Source of the DNA: Flavobacterium sp. UMI-01
Lineage (GTDB): Bacteria; Bacteroidota; Bacteroidia; Flavobacteriales; Flavobacteriaceae
DNA length: 64,000 nucleotides
NCBI RefSeq assembly: GCF_019656315.1
Contig: NZ_BPLU01000069.1
Coordinates: 1 to 64,000, forward strand
Direction of reading: 5' to 3'
Position numbers and translations under genes: made by a program. The notes under the pieces were generated by a model that was not told the origin of the DNA, searched no databases, and worked only from the letters and a program-made list of their open reading frames with translations. Below, piece by piece: positions 16,697 through 27,062 of this stretch (position 1 is its first letter; each line of letters begins with the position of its first letter).

Positions 16697-18022
16697 TTAT
16701 TCTCCGTAAGAAGCAGCAATAAATTCTTCGTAAGTTACTTCTTTAGTCGTTGGGTTTGCTTTTTCTTTGAACAACTCCAATAATTTCTCAGCAACTACTT
16801 GCTCTGAAAGTCTTTTCACTTCGTCTTGGTTAGACAATACTCTTGCAACAATACCTTGAACTTCCTCGTCAGAAGGATTAGTTTGTCCAAATTGCGCCAT
16901 TTGCAAACGAATATTTTTAGCTGTAAAAGTCTTTAAATCTTCAAAAGTTATTTTGATATCAGATTGTGCCATAGCTTTACCTTCAATCAATTGAAAACGC
17001 AATCCTTTTTCAGAACGTGCATATTCTACTTCTGCTTCTTCTGGAGATAATTTTTTTTCTCCTACAGTTTGCAACCATTTTTTTAGGAATTCAGCAGGCA
17101 AATCGAATTTAGTGTTTTCGATTAAAAATTCAGTTACATCCCCTAATAATTTTTGATCGGCTTGTTGTGCAAACTGAGATTCAGCATCTTCTTTAATTTT
17201 TGCTTTCAACTCATCTAATGAAGCCACTTTACCTTCACCGAATAATTTATCAAACAATTCTTGATTTAATTCTGCAGGTTCAGAAGTTGTAATTTCTTCA
17301 ATTGTAAAATCTACATCAACTGCTAAATCATGAACTACATCATGAGCTACTTTTAGGTAATCCATTAATTGGTGATCGTCTTCAAACAATCCTTTAGTAT
17401 TTACTGTAACAACGTCACCTACTTTTTTACCAATAAATTTATCTGCAGTAGCTTTATCTTTGAAAACTGACAATGAAAGAGTAGTTGTATTTCCAATTCC
17501 TTCAGCCTCATTTGTAAAAATTCCTTTTACGTCAGCTCCTTCAACAACAGTTTCTTGAGGAATTGCTGTACCAAATTGTTTTTGAATACGCGCTACTTGT
17601 CCGTCAATTAATTTATCATCCGCAGTAACAACATATTTAACAATATCGTTTTTTGCATCCAAATCCAATTCGAAGTTAGGCACCAAACCAATTTCGAATT
17701 CAAATGTTAATTCTTCAGCATCCCAATCCAATTCTTCATTAGTAACCGGAAGTGGAGTTCCTAAAAGATTCAATCGCTCTGACTGAATATAACGCTCCAA
17801 TGCCAAATCAACTACTTTTTTTACTTCTTCTTTCTTGATTTGCTTTCCATATTGTTTAGCAACAAGATCTTTAGGTACTTGTCCTTTTCTAAACCCTTTT
17901 ACTTGTGCCAAAGGCATTTTTTCGTTGATTCTTTTCGCTACTTGACCTTTGTAATCCATGTGAACTACATTCATCACAATTTTCTCAGTCACAGTGTCTA
18001 TTGCTACTCTTTTAATATCCAT
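16697..18022 (-). CDS. tig: Trigger factor, ribosome-associated chaperone
   Basis: 441 residues. The ribosome-binding N-domain has a variant signature KGFRKGQVPKDLV (about 42-54; E. coli has GFRxGKxP). The central segment (about 150-240) occupies the place of the FKBP-type peptidyl-prolyl isomerase domain but is divergent, as is common in Bacteroidota. The helical C-domain arms follow. It binds nascent chains at the exit tunnel. It is first gene of the tig-clpP-clpX group and has a good promoter candidate upstream. Confidence 0.93.
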   Translation of the reverse strand: MDIKRVAIDTVTEKIVMNVVHMDYKGQVAKRINEKMPLAQVKGFRKGQVPKDLVAKQYGKQIKKEEVKKVVDLALERYIQSERLNLLGTPLPVTNEELDWDAEELTFEFEIGLVPNFELDLDAKNDIVKYVVTADDKLIDGQVARIQKQFGTAIPQETVVEGADVKGIFTNEAEGIGNTTTLSLSVFKDKATADKFIGKKVGDVVTVNTKGLFEDDHQLMDYLKVAHDVVHDLAVDVDFTIEEITTSEPAELNQELFDKLFGEGKVASLDELKAKIKEDAESQFAQQADQKLLGDVTEFLIENTKFDLPAEFLKKWLQTVGEKKLSPEEAEVEYARSEKGLRFQLIEGKAMAQSDIKITFEDLKTFTAKNIRLQMAQFGQTNPSDEEVQGIVARVLSNQDEVKRLSEQVVAEKLLELFKEKANPTTKEVTYEEFIAASYGE

Positions 18023-18392
18023 CTTCTTCTTTAATTTACGTAATAAAATTGGGTCGCAAAATTATAAAATTTTCACAAGCCAACCAAGCTTTTTTATTTA
18101 TTGATTTACAGTATTTTAAGCTAAATTGATTTTTCTACTGGTTCACTTAACCCTACTACAATTACCCTACAGTTATTTATAGCATCGCTTATCTTAAAAC
18201 CAGTAAGAATCAATTCCGCTTTTTAAACCTTACCAAACTACCAACTCCTTAATAAAAAACTTCAGAATCAAACATATTTTTCTTTGAAGAATTGGATTTA
18301 CTCAATATTAATTCTATTTTTATAAAGTATTCCATCCGCTGTAAAAGTTAGAATTAACCTTTAACGCGCCCCCAAATACTAGCACATCCATT
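18023..18392. other. Intergenic region between tig and the histidine kinase gene
   Basis: A divergent, gene-free 370 bp. It holds the tig promoter candidate at 18057-18087. No clear TAnnTTTG box was found for the kinase gene. Confidence 0.55.
18057..18087 (-). promoter_or_regulatory. Candidate tig promoter
   Basis: TAATTTTG on the minus strand (18057-18064) fits the -7 box, with TTG (18085-18087) 20 bp upstream as the -33 box. Confidence 0.6.
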
Positions 18393-20804
18393 ATGAAAAA
18401 ACCCAACCTACCTCACAACGAAAGCGAACGATTAAAAGAACTAGAAACATACAAAATCATTGGAGAACTCGAAAGCATTGATTACGACTTCCTTACCCAC
18501 ATGGCGGCGGAAATTTGTGGCACAAAAATCTCCTTAATCAGTTTAATTACCGAAGACAAGCAATGGTTCCTTTCGCATCATGGTATTGATGCCAAAGAAA
18601 CTCCTCGTGATTTTGCCTTTTGTGGACACGCTATAAATACACCTGACGAAATGTTCATAGTAGAAGATTCCACAAAAGACGACCGTTTTTTTGACAACCC
18701 ATTGGTCACTGGTGCTCCCAAAGTAATTTTTTATGCAGGCATGCCTCTAGTAAATGAAAACGGTTTCCCATTAGGAACTTTATGCATTATAGACGATCAC
18801 CCAAAAAAACTAACAGAGGAACAAATTAATTCGTTACGAATGCTTAGCAATCAAGTCATCAAACTACTTGATTTGCATCGCAAGACACTTACACTCAACA
18901 AACAAAATACTCGACTAAAGAAAATCACGGAACTTTTCAAAGAAAGCCAACGCATCAACCATGTAGGAGCATGGGAATTAGACTTAGAAACAGGCACGAC
19001 CTTATGGACTGAGGAAGTATATGCTATTTATGAAGTAGATAATGATTTTGACCATAACAAAGAGAAAGCCATCAATTATTACCATCCTGAGGACCGACAT
19101 ATTATCATCAATGCCATAGAAAAAACCTTAGCTACTGAAGAGCCTTACGATGTAGTTTGTCGTTTTATTTCTGGAAAAAACAATTTAAAATGGGTTCGTT
19201 CTTCGGGTAGAGTTTGGAAAGAAAACGGAAAAACGACCAAATTGATTGGAATTTTTCAAGATATTACCGAACGGAAAAATACAGAAGACCAACTTCGTAT
19301 TAGCGAACAAGCGTTTAGAGGAAACTTTGAACACGCGGCAATTGGAATGGCATTATTAGACGAAAAAGGACGATGGTTAAAAGTGAATAAAAAATTATGT
19401 GATATTCTTGGGTATTCAGATGAGGAATTCTTAAACCTCACCTTTCAAGATATCACACACCCTGAAGACTTAGCCTCCGACTTATATCTTCTCAAACAAC
19501 TTATCCAAGGAAAAAGAGACAATTACACTCTTGAAAAACGCTATATTCATAAAAATGGAGCTATTGTTTACATAATTTTAGCGGTTTCGATAGTAAGAAA
19601 CAAAGACAATGAAATTCTGTACTTTGTCTCTCAAATTGTAGATATCACTTCCTTAAAAACAACCGAATTAGAATTAGCAAATATTATTGCTTATAATGAC
19701 GCCATTATGGATGCCAATACGCAGGTCGCCATTATTAGTACTGATACGAATGGTATTATCAAAACTTTCAACGAAGGTGCCGAAAATCTTTTGGGTTACG
19801 AAGCCGAAGAATTGATAGGTAAAGAAACACCCCAAATCATTCATCTCCCTGAAGAAATGCAAGCTTCCGCTCAGAAACACCTTTCAGAATCAGGAGAAAA
19901 AATTGAAGGCATTTCTATTTTTGTACACAATGCAAGAAACGGAAAAGCCGAAACCAAAGAGTGGACCTACAAACGTAAAGACGGCTCTACTTTCCCTGTC
20001 TTACTCTCTATTTCGGCCATCAAACAAAAAGGGGAAATCACTGGTTTTTTGGGGGTTGCCACTGATATTACCCAAATGAAACAAGTGGAAAAAGAAACCC
20101 AAGAGCTTTTGGAAATTGCCAATTCTCAAAACAATCGCTTAAAAAACTTTGCCTATATCGTATCACACAACCTACGTTCTCACTCAGGAGGAATTTCCTC
20201 CTTAGTCGAACTCATAGAGGCAGAAGAAACGGATTTTAGTCAAACTGAAATTTTTGAATATTTAAAAAAATCATCTGAAAACCTTACGGACACCATCAAA
20301 CATCTTACAGAAGTTGTGCAAATCAATTTGTCTGACAAAGAAAAATTGACCCCTACTTTATTGCATCCCGTATTAGACAACAACATCAATAGCTTGATGA
20401 CCCAAGCCAAAAAAGCCAATATTACCATCATCAACGAAGTGGACACTGCTACCATGGTAAAAGCAGTTCCTGCCTATTTAGACAGTATTGTCATGAACTT
20501 TATGACGAATGCTATCAAATACCGTTCAGAAGAACGAGAGAGTTATCTAAAAATTCAGACTGAAAAAAATCCAGAATATGTAATATTAAAATTCATCGAC
20601 AATGGACAGGGAATCAACCTAGAAAAGCATGGGGATAAACTTTTTGGTATGTATAAAACATTCCATAACCATGCTGATTCCAGAGGAATTGGCTTATTTA
20701 TAACTAAAAACCAAATTGAAGCCATGAATGGCAAAATTGAAGTCGAAAGCGAAATTAACGTGGGGACTACTTTTAAAATATACTTAGACTATGAAAAAAA
20801 TTGA
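18393..20804 (+). CDS. GAF/multi-PAS sensor histidine kinase
   Basis: 803 residues with no membrane segment, so probably cytosolic. A GAF domain lies at about 25-165, followed by PAS domains at about 188-295, 305-420 and 435-565, each with a PAC-type end (LIGIFQDITERK, FVSQIVDITSLK, FLGVATDITQMK). The kinase core has the phospho-acceptor His592 in SHNLRSHSGG. The ATPase motifs are N-box MNFMTNAIKY (701-710), G1 DNGQG (736-740) and G2 RGIGLF (764-769). The signal is unknown. The last 14 nt overlap the response-regulator gene, so the two are translationally coupled and almost certainly partners. Confidence 0.9.
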   Translation: MKKPNLPHNESERLKELETYKIIGELESIDYDFLTHMAAEICGTKISLISLITEDKQWFLSHHGIDAKETPRDFAFCGHAINTPDEMFIVEDSTKDDRFFDNPLVTGAPKVIFYAGMPLVNENGFPLGTLCIIDDHPKKLTEEQINSLRMLSNQVIKLLDLHRKTLTLNKQNTRLKKITELFKESQRINHVGAWELDLETGTTLWTEEVYAIYEVDNDFDHNKEKAINYYHPEDRHIIINAIEKTLATEEPYDVVCRFISGKNNLKWVRSSGRVWKENGKTTKLIGIFQDITERKNTEDQLRISEQAFRGNFEHAAIGMALLDEKGRWLKVNKKLCDILGYSDEEFLNLTFQDITHPEDLASDLYLLKQLIQGKRDNYTLEKRYIHKNGAIVYIILAVSIVRNKDNEILYFVSQIVDITSLKTTELELANIIAYNDAIMDANTQVAIISTDTNGIIKTFNEGAENLLGYEAEELIGKETPQIIHLPEEMQASAQKHLSESGEKIEGISIFVHNARNGKAETKEWTYKRKDGSTFPVLLSISAIKQKGEITGFLGVATDITQMKQVEKETQELLEIANSQNNRLKNFAYIVSHNLRSHSGGISSLVELIEAEETDFSQTEIFEYLKKSSENLTDTIKHLTEVVQINLSDKEKLTPTLLHPVLDNNINSLMTQAKKANITIINEVDTATMVKAVPAYLDSIVMNFMTNAIKYRSEERESYLKIQTEKNPEYVILKFIDNGQGINLEKHGDKLFGMYKTFHNHADSRGIGLFITKNQIEAMNGKIEVESEINVGTTFKIYLDYEKN

Positions 20805-21183
20805 CCAAGTTTGCATTATTGAAGACGACCCTACACATCTATTTATCACCAAAAAATATGTAGAATTATCTGGATTGGTGGAAAATATTATGATATACAA
20901 AAACGGAAAAGAAGCTTACGACAAACTAAAAGCCATCTTTATTTCTGCTCAAAAATTACCTGAGATTATCCTGTTAGACTTAAATATGCCTATATGGGAC
21001 GGATGGCAATTTTTGGAAGAATTCTTAAAAATCCCTATTAAATCAAAAATAAACATTTTCATATTGACCAGTTCTGTCAGCAGTGAGGATCGAATTCAGG
21101 CCTCTAAATTTAATCTTAACGGAAAATACCTAGTAAAACCTATCACTTTTAGCGAAATAAAATCCATTTTAGCCGAAATTTAA
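20791..21183 (+). CDS. Single-domain response regulator
   Basis: 130 residues, receiver domain only, with no output domain. The acidic pocket is EDD (11-13), the phospho-acceptor is D63 in LLDLNMP, and the conserved Lys is K116 in YLVKPI. It starts inside the last codons of the histidine kinase. With no DNA-binding domain it probably acts by protein contact or as part of a phosphorelay. A terminator follows. Confidence 0.92.
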   Translation: MKKIDQVCIIEDDPTHLFITKKYVELSGLVENIMIYKNGKEAYDKLKAIFISAQKLPEIILLDLNMPIWDGWQFLEEFLKIPIKSKINIFILTSSVSSEDRIQASKFNLNGKYLVKPITFSEIKSILAEI

Positions 21184-21193
21184 TTACCAAAAA

Positions 21194-21231
21194 ACTTCTC
21201 TTTATATTTTTTTAAATAAGAGAAGTATTTT
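21194..21231 (+). terminator. Intrinsic terminator of the two-component genes
   Basis: ACTTCTCTT (21194-21202) pairs with AAGAGAAGT (21218-21226), then ATTTTT. Confidence 0.75.
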
Positions 21232-21301
21232 TACTTTAAAGAATTACTAAAAACTATTACCAAAGCAACCGAACAACTAACCAATCCCTTTTGAATGGCA
21301 A

Positions 21302-22129
21302 CTAGACAAGTGATTCCTTTTTTTCAATCACTGAAATTTCGTCTCCAAGCTGTAAAATCCCCTCTTTTGGGGTTATCGCATTTTGTCCAAAAATAACCTT
21401 CTTCCCTACTTTTTTATATTTTGACAATGTAAACAACGGTTCTTTACCCGAAAAAATTCCTTTTTCAAAATCAACTGTAGTGACAACACAACGTCCACAA
21501 GGTTTTACACCGTAAAAAGTATGATTGTCAATGGTAAATTCTGTCCAATTTTCCTCTTCATAAGCTGAACCGCCAGTGAACACAAAATTTGGTCGGAATC
21601 GTTGTATTGAAATAGGATTTTCTAAACGAGCATTCAAATCATCTAGCGAAGCTTGCCCAATAATCAAAAAAGGAAATCCGTCTGAAAAGGACGTAATATC
21701 TTCTGAACTTACGGCATAATTAGCATCAACTTTTCGGTGGCTTTCTTCAGGCATAAAGACCAATCGAACACCAAATCCTAAAATTCGCGAAAACCAAGCC
21801 GAAATTGCAGTATCTACTTCTACTGCTTTTACAGTATCTTCCCAAACTAAAACCTCAATTTTTGGGCTGTTATTCTTTTGCGAAAGCGAAAATCGAACAC
21901 TTCCCTTTATCGCATCACGATGACAAATAACAAGACTATCGTTTGCTATGCTGGGCTGAAATAAAGCCAACTCAGGATATTCTCTTTGGGTGATAAAAGT
22001 ACCTTTTTCATCCACAAGCATCCAGCGCCGGTCGTATTCCAATCCGCGAAGGGTTACTTTAGCATGAGACAGGGCTATACCACCTAATGATTTTACAGGA
22101 TAAATCCAGATTTCTGAAAGCTGAAGCAT
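21302..22129 (-). CDS. MOSC domain protein (mARC/YcbX-like)
   Basis: 275 residues. The N-terminal MOSC beta-barrel domain opens with IWIYPVKSLGGI, and the MOSC domain (about 125-270) includes RFRPNFVFTGG and VKPCGRCVVTTVD. The Cys of that last motif is the expected molybdenum cofactor ligand of mARC-like proteins, which reduce N-hydroxylated compounds. There is no C-terminal ferredoxin domain of the kind found in E. coli YcbX, so an external electron donor would be needed. Stands alone. Confidence 0.88.
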   Translation of the reverse strand: MLQLSEIWIYPVKSLGGIALSHAKVTLRGLEYDRRWMLVDEKGTFITQREYPELALFQPSIANDSLVICHRDAIKGSVRFSLSQKNNSPKIEVLVWEDTVKAVEVDTAISAWFSRILGFGVRLVFMPEESHRKVDANYAVSSEDITSFSDGFPFLIIGQASLDDLNARLENPISIQRFRPNFVFTGGSAYEEENWTEFTIDNHTFYGVKPCGRCVVTTVDFEKGIFSGKEPLFTLSKYKKVGKKVIFGQNAITPKEGILQLGDEISVIEKKESLV

Positions 22130-22142
22130 TATGTTTTTTTCT

Positions 22143-22150
22143 CAAAAATA
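22143..22150 (-). promoter_or_regulatory. Candidate -7 box for the MOSC gene
   Basis: TATTTTTG on the minus strand, 14 bp before the ATG at 22129, implying a very short leader. Confidence 0.45.
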
Positions 22151-22245
22151 AGAAAGTTTAATTAAACACAAACGAGTTTTCCGACAAGCAGGAAATACAA
22201 AAACCTCCATAATTCTCACCAGAAATAATCTTTTCTAAAAAAACT

Positions 22246-24570
22246 TTAATAATTCAAATTCAATCCAAAACCAATCCCCATATCACTATCATAATGAGTT
22301 GTAATTCCTAGGTTTTTACCAACTATATATTTAAAGCCTCCCATATATTCTTTATCAGTATTAACCATAAATACCATTCGTAAACGCTTGGAAACCGGAA
22401 TATCTTCACGCATTAATTGAAAACGAACATTGCCATCATGAAAAACTTCGGCTTGAGCCACCACCAATAAAGGTAACGTATAATTGACTCCAAGACTCAA
22501 CTGTAGCCTTTTGTCCTTGGTGCTGGTTTGACCAAATAAATTCTGCTCGATTTCACCATGAGCTAATTTTCGATAACGGGCATCAAAACCAATAAAAGGC
22601 ATCAACCATTGATTTCTCCCAATATACCTTCCGATATGCGTTTCGGATTCGTAACCGTGATGGTCATTATAGCCTAATCGCCATTCGGTTCCAAAACTCC
22701 ATCTAGTATTTTGCAACATCATCATACCGTCATTTCCATTCGTAGCAAAATCATTTTCGGCCATGAAATGCAATTGATTGCTCTCGGCTTGTAATTTCTT
22801 GTATGCTTTTTCCTTGTTAGGCAACAGTGGATTGGGTGCTGAATTCTCATAACTAAATACTCTGTTCATTCCAGCCATCATGTGATACAAAATATGACAA
22901 TGAAAAAACCAATCGCCATCAGCATTGGCTGCAAACTCAATAACATCCGTCTCCATTGGCATTATATCCAAAACATTTTTGAGTGGCGCATAATCTCCTT
23001 GACCATTCAGGACTCTAAAGTCATGACCGTGCAAGTGCATCGGGTGACGCATCATCGAATTGTTGTACAATGTAATGCGAACATTTTCACCTTTTTTTAT
23101 CAAGATTTTATCGCTTTCAGATAGAACAACATTATCCATACTCCAAACATATCGATTCATATTTCCCGTCAACTCAAAACGCAATTCTCGAATAGGAGCT
23201 TCTTTTGGAAGAGTGGTTTTCGTTGGTGATTTTAGCATCGAATAATTCAAGGTTACGATATCTGAACTTTTCTTTCCCATATCATGTCCTGAATGATCCA
23301 TTTCACTACTCTTAGCCATTTTATCAGATTTCATATCCATCTTCGAATGATCCATTTTGGAATGATCCATTTTATCTGATTTCATATTCATTTTGAAATG
23401 ATTCATGGCACCATCCATTTCCATTTTTGGACTTGCTGACAATTCGGGATACATCACTGCATTCATATCCATTTTTTGGAGACTCATATCCATTCCCATA
23501 TCATCCATGGTGCCGTCCATATTCATCATGTTGTTCATCATCTTCATCCCCTCAAAATAGTTCAATTTCGGCAAAGGTGTTGCTGCTTTTTTAACTCCGT
23601 CCCCAATATATATCGAAGCAGATTTAGTTCTATCTTCAGGGGTTGCTAAAAATGCATACGAAGTATTTTTTTCAGGAATAGTAACAACCACATCATAGGT
23701 TTCAGAAACACCGATAATCAATCGATCAACTTCAACAGGTTCAACATCGTTTCCGTCATTGGCAACAACAGTCATTTTCCCTCCAGCATAGGTCAACCAG
23801 AAATAAGAAGACGCTCCCGCATTTGAAATTCGCAATCGCACTTTATCTCCAGCTTTGAATTGGGACAACTGACTCTCGTTCAATCCATTTATCAAGAACT
23901 TATCATAATAAACATCACTCACATCCATAGCCAACATTCGTTTCCATTCGTTAGTCAGTTTTGTTTTAAAATATCCCTGTTTTATTGCTTCCGCATAGCT
24001 TTGAGTCGTTCCTTTTTTGATAGCAAACCAATCCGATGCATTGTGCAACATTCGGTGTACATTTTCAGGCTTATAATTTGTCCATTCGCTTAAAACAATA
24101 GGAACTTGTGGGATATCATCAATCCCTTTTCTAAAGGTTTCATCTTCATTTTTTTTCTTTAAAATTAACGCCCCATACATTCCTATTTGCTCTTGCAAAC
24201 CGCTATGACTATGATACCAATGGGTACCGTTTTGAATGATTGGAAAAGTATATTTATGTGTGGTTCCTGGCTTAATAGGCATTTGTGTTAAAAACGGAAC
24301 GCCATCTTCTTTATTTGGTAAATACAATCCATGCCAGTGCAATGAAGTACTTTCTTTTAATTCGTTATGAACATAAATTTCCGCAATATCTCCTTCTGTA
24401 AAAGTCAAAGTAGGCATCGGAATTTGACCATTGACCGCAATCGCTCTTTTTTCTTTTCCTGAAAAATGGACTAAGGTGTCACGCACATACAAATCATACC
24501 GAACCACCTTTTGTGCTTGCATGCACGAAATGGACAACAACATAAAAACTATATAATAAGAATATTTCAT
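22246..24570 (-). CDS. Multicopper oxidase (CopA type) with C-terminal beta-barrel-like extension
   Basis: 774 residues with a signal peptide (1-19). The copper ligands of a three-domain laccase-like oxidase are intact: HWHG (78-81), HWYHSHSG (117-124), HPMHLHGH (509-516) and HCHILYHMMAGM (557-568). Such enzymes oxidise Cu(I) in the periplasm. A Met/Asp/His-rich insert (about 342-432) with repeated MDHSKM units probably binds copper. After the oxidase ends (about 575), residues 615-774 form alternating amphipathic strands ending in an aromatic residue and resemble an outer-membrane barrel such as CopB. Last gene of the copper group, 4 bp after the ATPase. Confidence 0.9.
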   Translation of the reverse strand: MKYSYYIVFMLLSISCMQAQKVVRYDLYVRDTLVHFSGKEKRAIAVNGQIPMPTLTFTEGDIAEIYVHNELKESTSLHWHGLYLPNKEDGVPFLTQMPIKPGTTHKYTFPIIQNGTHWYHSHSGLQEQIGMYGALILKKKNEDETFRKGIDDIPQVPIVLSEWTNYKPENVHRMLHNASDWFAIKKGTTQSYAEAIKQGYFKTKLTNEWKRMLAMDVSDVYYDKFLINGLNESQLSQFKAGDKVRLRISNAGASSYFWLTYAGGKMTVVANDGNDVEPVEVDRLIIGVSETYDVVVTIPEKNTSYAFLATPEDRTKSASIYIGDGVKKAATPLPKLNYFEGMKMMNNMMNMDGTMDDMGMDMSLQKMDMNAVMYPELSASPKMEMDGAMNHFKMNMKSDKMDHSKMDHSKMDMKSDKMAKSSEMDHSGHDMGKKSSDIVTLNYSMLKSPTKTTLPKEAPIRELRFELTGNMNRYVWSMDNVVLSESDKILIKKGENVRITLYNNSMMRHPMHLHGHDFRVLNGQGDYAPLKNVLDIMPMETDVIEFAANADGDWFFHCHILYHMMAGMNRVFSYENSAPNPLLPNKEKAYKKLQAESNQLHFMAENDFATNGNDGMMMLQNTRWSFGTEWRLGYNDHHGYESETHIGRYIGRNQWLMPFIGFDARYRKLAHGEIEQNLFGQTSTKDKRLQLSLGVNYTLPLLVVAQAEVFHDGNVRFQLMREDIPVSKRLRMVFMVNTDKEYMGGFKYIVGKNLGITTHYDSDMGIGFGLNLNY

Positions 24571-24574
24571 GATT

Positions 24575-27061
24575 TTAAATTTTAATATTTCTCAATCGCA
24601 ATGCATTTGCAATTACCGAAACCGAGCTAAAACTCATGGCTAAAGCGGCAATCATAGGCGATAACAACAAGCCAAAAAACGGGTACAAAACTCCGGCAGC
24701 GATAGGCACTCCCAATACATTGTAAAAGAAAGCGAAGAATAAATTTTCCTTAATGTTTTTCATCACGGCATGACTTAGCTGTTTGGCTTTTACAATGCCT
24801 TGCAAATCACCTTTGACTAAAGTGATTTTAGCACTTTCAATCGCCACATCAGTTCCAGTGCCCATGGCAATTCCAATATCCGCTTGTGCCAAAGCCGGCG
24901 CATCATTGATTCCGTCACCGGCCATGGCTACTATTTCGCCGTGGGATTGTAAACGTTTGATTTCGTCTAATTTGTCTTGTGGCAAACAACCCGCTTTATA
25001 GGAACTCAAATGCAGTTCTTGGGCGACTGCTTGGGCAGTGTTTTCATTATCACCTGTCATCATAATCACTTTGACTCCTTGTCGTTTCAATTCTTGAATG
25101 GCATTCAAACTGCTTTTCTTAATCGCATCAGTAATCGTAATATAACCAACAGCATGACTATTTATCGCGATATACGAAACCGTTTTTCCTAGTTTTTGTT
25201 CGGCAATCACTTCTTGTTCTAGAACTGAAAAATCTTGAATCCCTTCGTGCTCCAATAACTTTTTGTTTCCCAAACTTATTTTCACTTCACCCACAAAACC
25301 TATCACTCCTTTTCCTGTAACCGATTCAAATTTTTCTACTTTTGATAAAGCTATGTTTTTCGCTTTCGCAAAAGTGACTACGGCTGTTGCCAAAGGGTGT
25401 TCACTGCTCTGATTTACCGAAGCAATTTTGCTTAAAACATCATTTTCATCTCCATTTTTTACCACGATTTTCTCGACAGAAGGTTTTCCTTCCGTGATGG
25501 TTCCTGTTTTGTCGGTAATCAAAACGGTGATTTTATTCATGTTTTCTAGCGCTTCGGCATTTTTAATCAAAACACCTGACTGTGCGCCTTTTCCAACACC
25601 CACCATAACCGACATAGGAGTTGCTAATCCCAAAGCACAAGGACAAGCAATAATCAAAACGGCAATTGCATTGACAAACGCATAAATCAAAGCGGGTTCT
25701 GGTCCCCAATTGGCCCAAACAAAAAAAGTAAGCACTGAAACACCAACAACTATTGGCACAAAATATTTGGCAATACTATCGGCTAATTTTTGGATAGGCG
25801 CTCTGGAACGACTGGCATCATTGACCATTTGTACAATTTGAGAAAGCAAGGTTTCAGAACCTACTTTCTCCGCTTCCATCGTAAAGGATTGTGTTCCGTT
25901 TATCGTTCCTGCTATCACTTCATCCTCTGGTTTTTTATCCACTGGAATGGGTTCGCCCGAAATCATCGACTCGTCAATGGTGGTGTTTCCTTCGATAATT
26001 TTTCCGTCAACTGGAATTTTATCACCTGGTTTCACTCGCAATACATCGCCTTTTTTAATATCATGAATCGAGATTTTTTTGTCTTCTCCATCTTGAACTA
26101 AAGTTGCTTCGGTTGGCGCCAATTTCATGAGTTCTTTAATCGCGCCACTAGTTTGGCTGTGCGCTCTGGCTTCAAGCAATTGCCCCAACAATACCAAGGT
26201 CAAAATCACCGTGGTCGCCTCAAAATACAAACCTACCTCTCCCGAATGCGTTTTGAACTCCGCTGGAAAGATTTCTGGAAAAAACAGTCCTATGATACTA
26301 AACAAAAATGCCACCCCTGACCCAATTCCGATAAGCGTGAACATATTTAAGTTCCAAGTCACCAACGATTTCCAAGCTCGTTTAAAGAACATCCAACAAG
26401 CATAAAAAACGACAGGAAGCGACAAACCAAATTGCACCCAATTCCAAGTTCCATAATCCGCTATTTTCAATAAAGGATTATTCGGAATCATATCGGACAT
26501 GGCGATGATAAAAATAGGCAGCGTAAACAAAACGGCTATTTTCATTTTATGAACCAAATCATCATAGGTTTTTGACTCTTCACTAGTTTCAATCATTGGC
26601 ACCAAATCCATTCCGCAAATAGAACATGAATCGGGATGGTCTTCAACCACTTCAGGATGCATCGGACAAGTATATTGTGTACGTTGATTTAAGATGGGTT
26701 GTTGCACTAAATCCATTCCACAAACGGGACAATCACCCGCAGCATCATATTCTGTATCGCCTTCGCAATGCATCGGGCAATAATATTTACCCGCTGTGTG
26801 TTTGGACGGAGGTGCTTCTACAGTCTCTTCTATTTTTAATTTTATATCATTGGGATTAAAAACTTTAATAGAATAACTCCCCACCGCTGCAATCGCTTCT
26901 TGAAACTCATCAAGTTGAATGGGTTTTTGCATCGAAATAATCGCCTGTGGCGGATCTAAAGTCACCTCAGCCGTTACACCATCCATAACGTTAAGTGCCT
27001 TTTCTACTTTGGCACGACACGAATTACAATGCATTCCGTTTATTGTATAAGTATATTTCAT
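24575..27061 (-). CDS. copA: Copper-translocating P1B-type ATPase
   Basis: 828 residues. The N-terminal HMA domain has GMHCNSC (9-15). Two heavy-metal-binding (YHS-like) ribbons follow: YYCPMHCE...CPVCGMDL (93-118) and YTCPMHPE...CSICGMDL (130-153). The membrane metal site is CPC (473-475), with phosphorylation at DKTGT (517-521), the TGE-type loop at ISGEP and the hinge GDGINDAPAL. The class is P1B-1-like, consistent with Cu(I) export. Coupled to the oxidase (4 bp) and to the upstream outer-membrane gene (1 bp). Confidence 0.95.
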   Translation of the reverse strand: MKYTYTINGMHCNSCRAKVEKALNVMDGVTAEVTLDPPQAIISMQKPIQLDEFQEAIAAVGSYSIKVFNPNDIKLKIEETVEAPPSKHTAGKYYCPMHCEGDTEYDAAGDCPVCGMDLVQQPILNQRTQYTCPMHPEVVEDHPDSCSICGMDLVPMIETSEESKTYDDLVHKMKIAVLFTLPIFIIAMSDMIPNNPLLKIADYGTWNWVQFGLSLPVVFYACWMFFKRAWKSLVTWNLNMFTLIGIGSGVAFLFSIIGLFFPEIFPAEFKTHSGEVGLYFEATTVILTLVLLGQLLEARAHSQTSGAIKELMKLAPTEATLVQDGEDKKISIHDIKKGDVLRVKPGDKIPVDGKIIEGNTTIDESMISGEPIPVDKKPEDEVIAGTINGTQSFTMEAEKVGSETLLSQIVQMVNDASRSRAPIQKLADSIAKYFVPIVVGVSVLTFFVWANWGPEPALIYAFVNAIAVLIIACPCALGLATPMSVMVGVGKGAQSGVLIKNAEALENMNKITVLITDKTGTITEGKPSVEKIVVKNGDENDVLSKIASVNQSSEHPLATAVVTFAKAKNIALSKVEKFESVTGKGVIGFVGEVKISLGNKKLLEHEGIQDFSVLEQEVIAEQKLGKTVSYIAINSHAVGYITITDAIKKSSLNAIQELKRQGVKVIMMTGDNENTAQAVAQELHLSSYKAGCLPQDKLDEIKRLQSHGEIVAMAGDGINDAPALAQADIGIAMGTGTDVAIESAKITLVKGDLQGIVKAKQLSHAVMKNIKENLFFAFFYNVLGVPIAAGVLYPFFGLLLSPMIAALAMSFSSVSVIANALRLRNIKI

Positions 27062-27062
27062 C

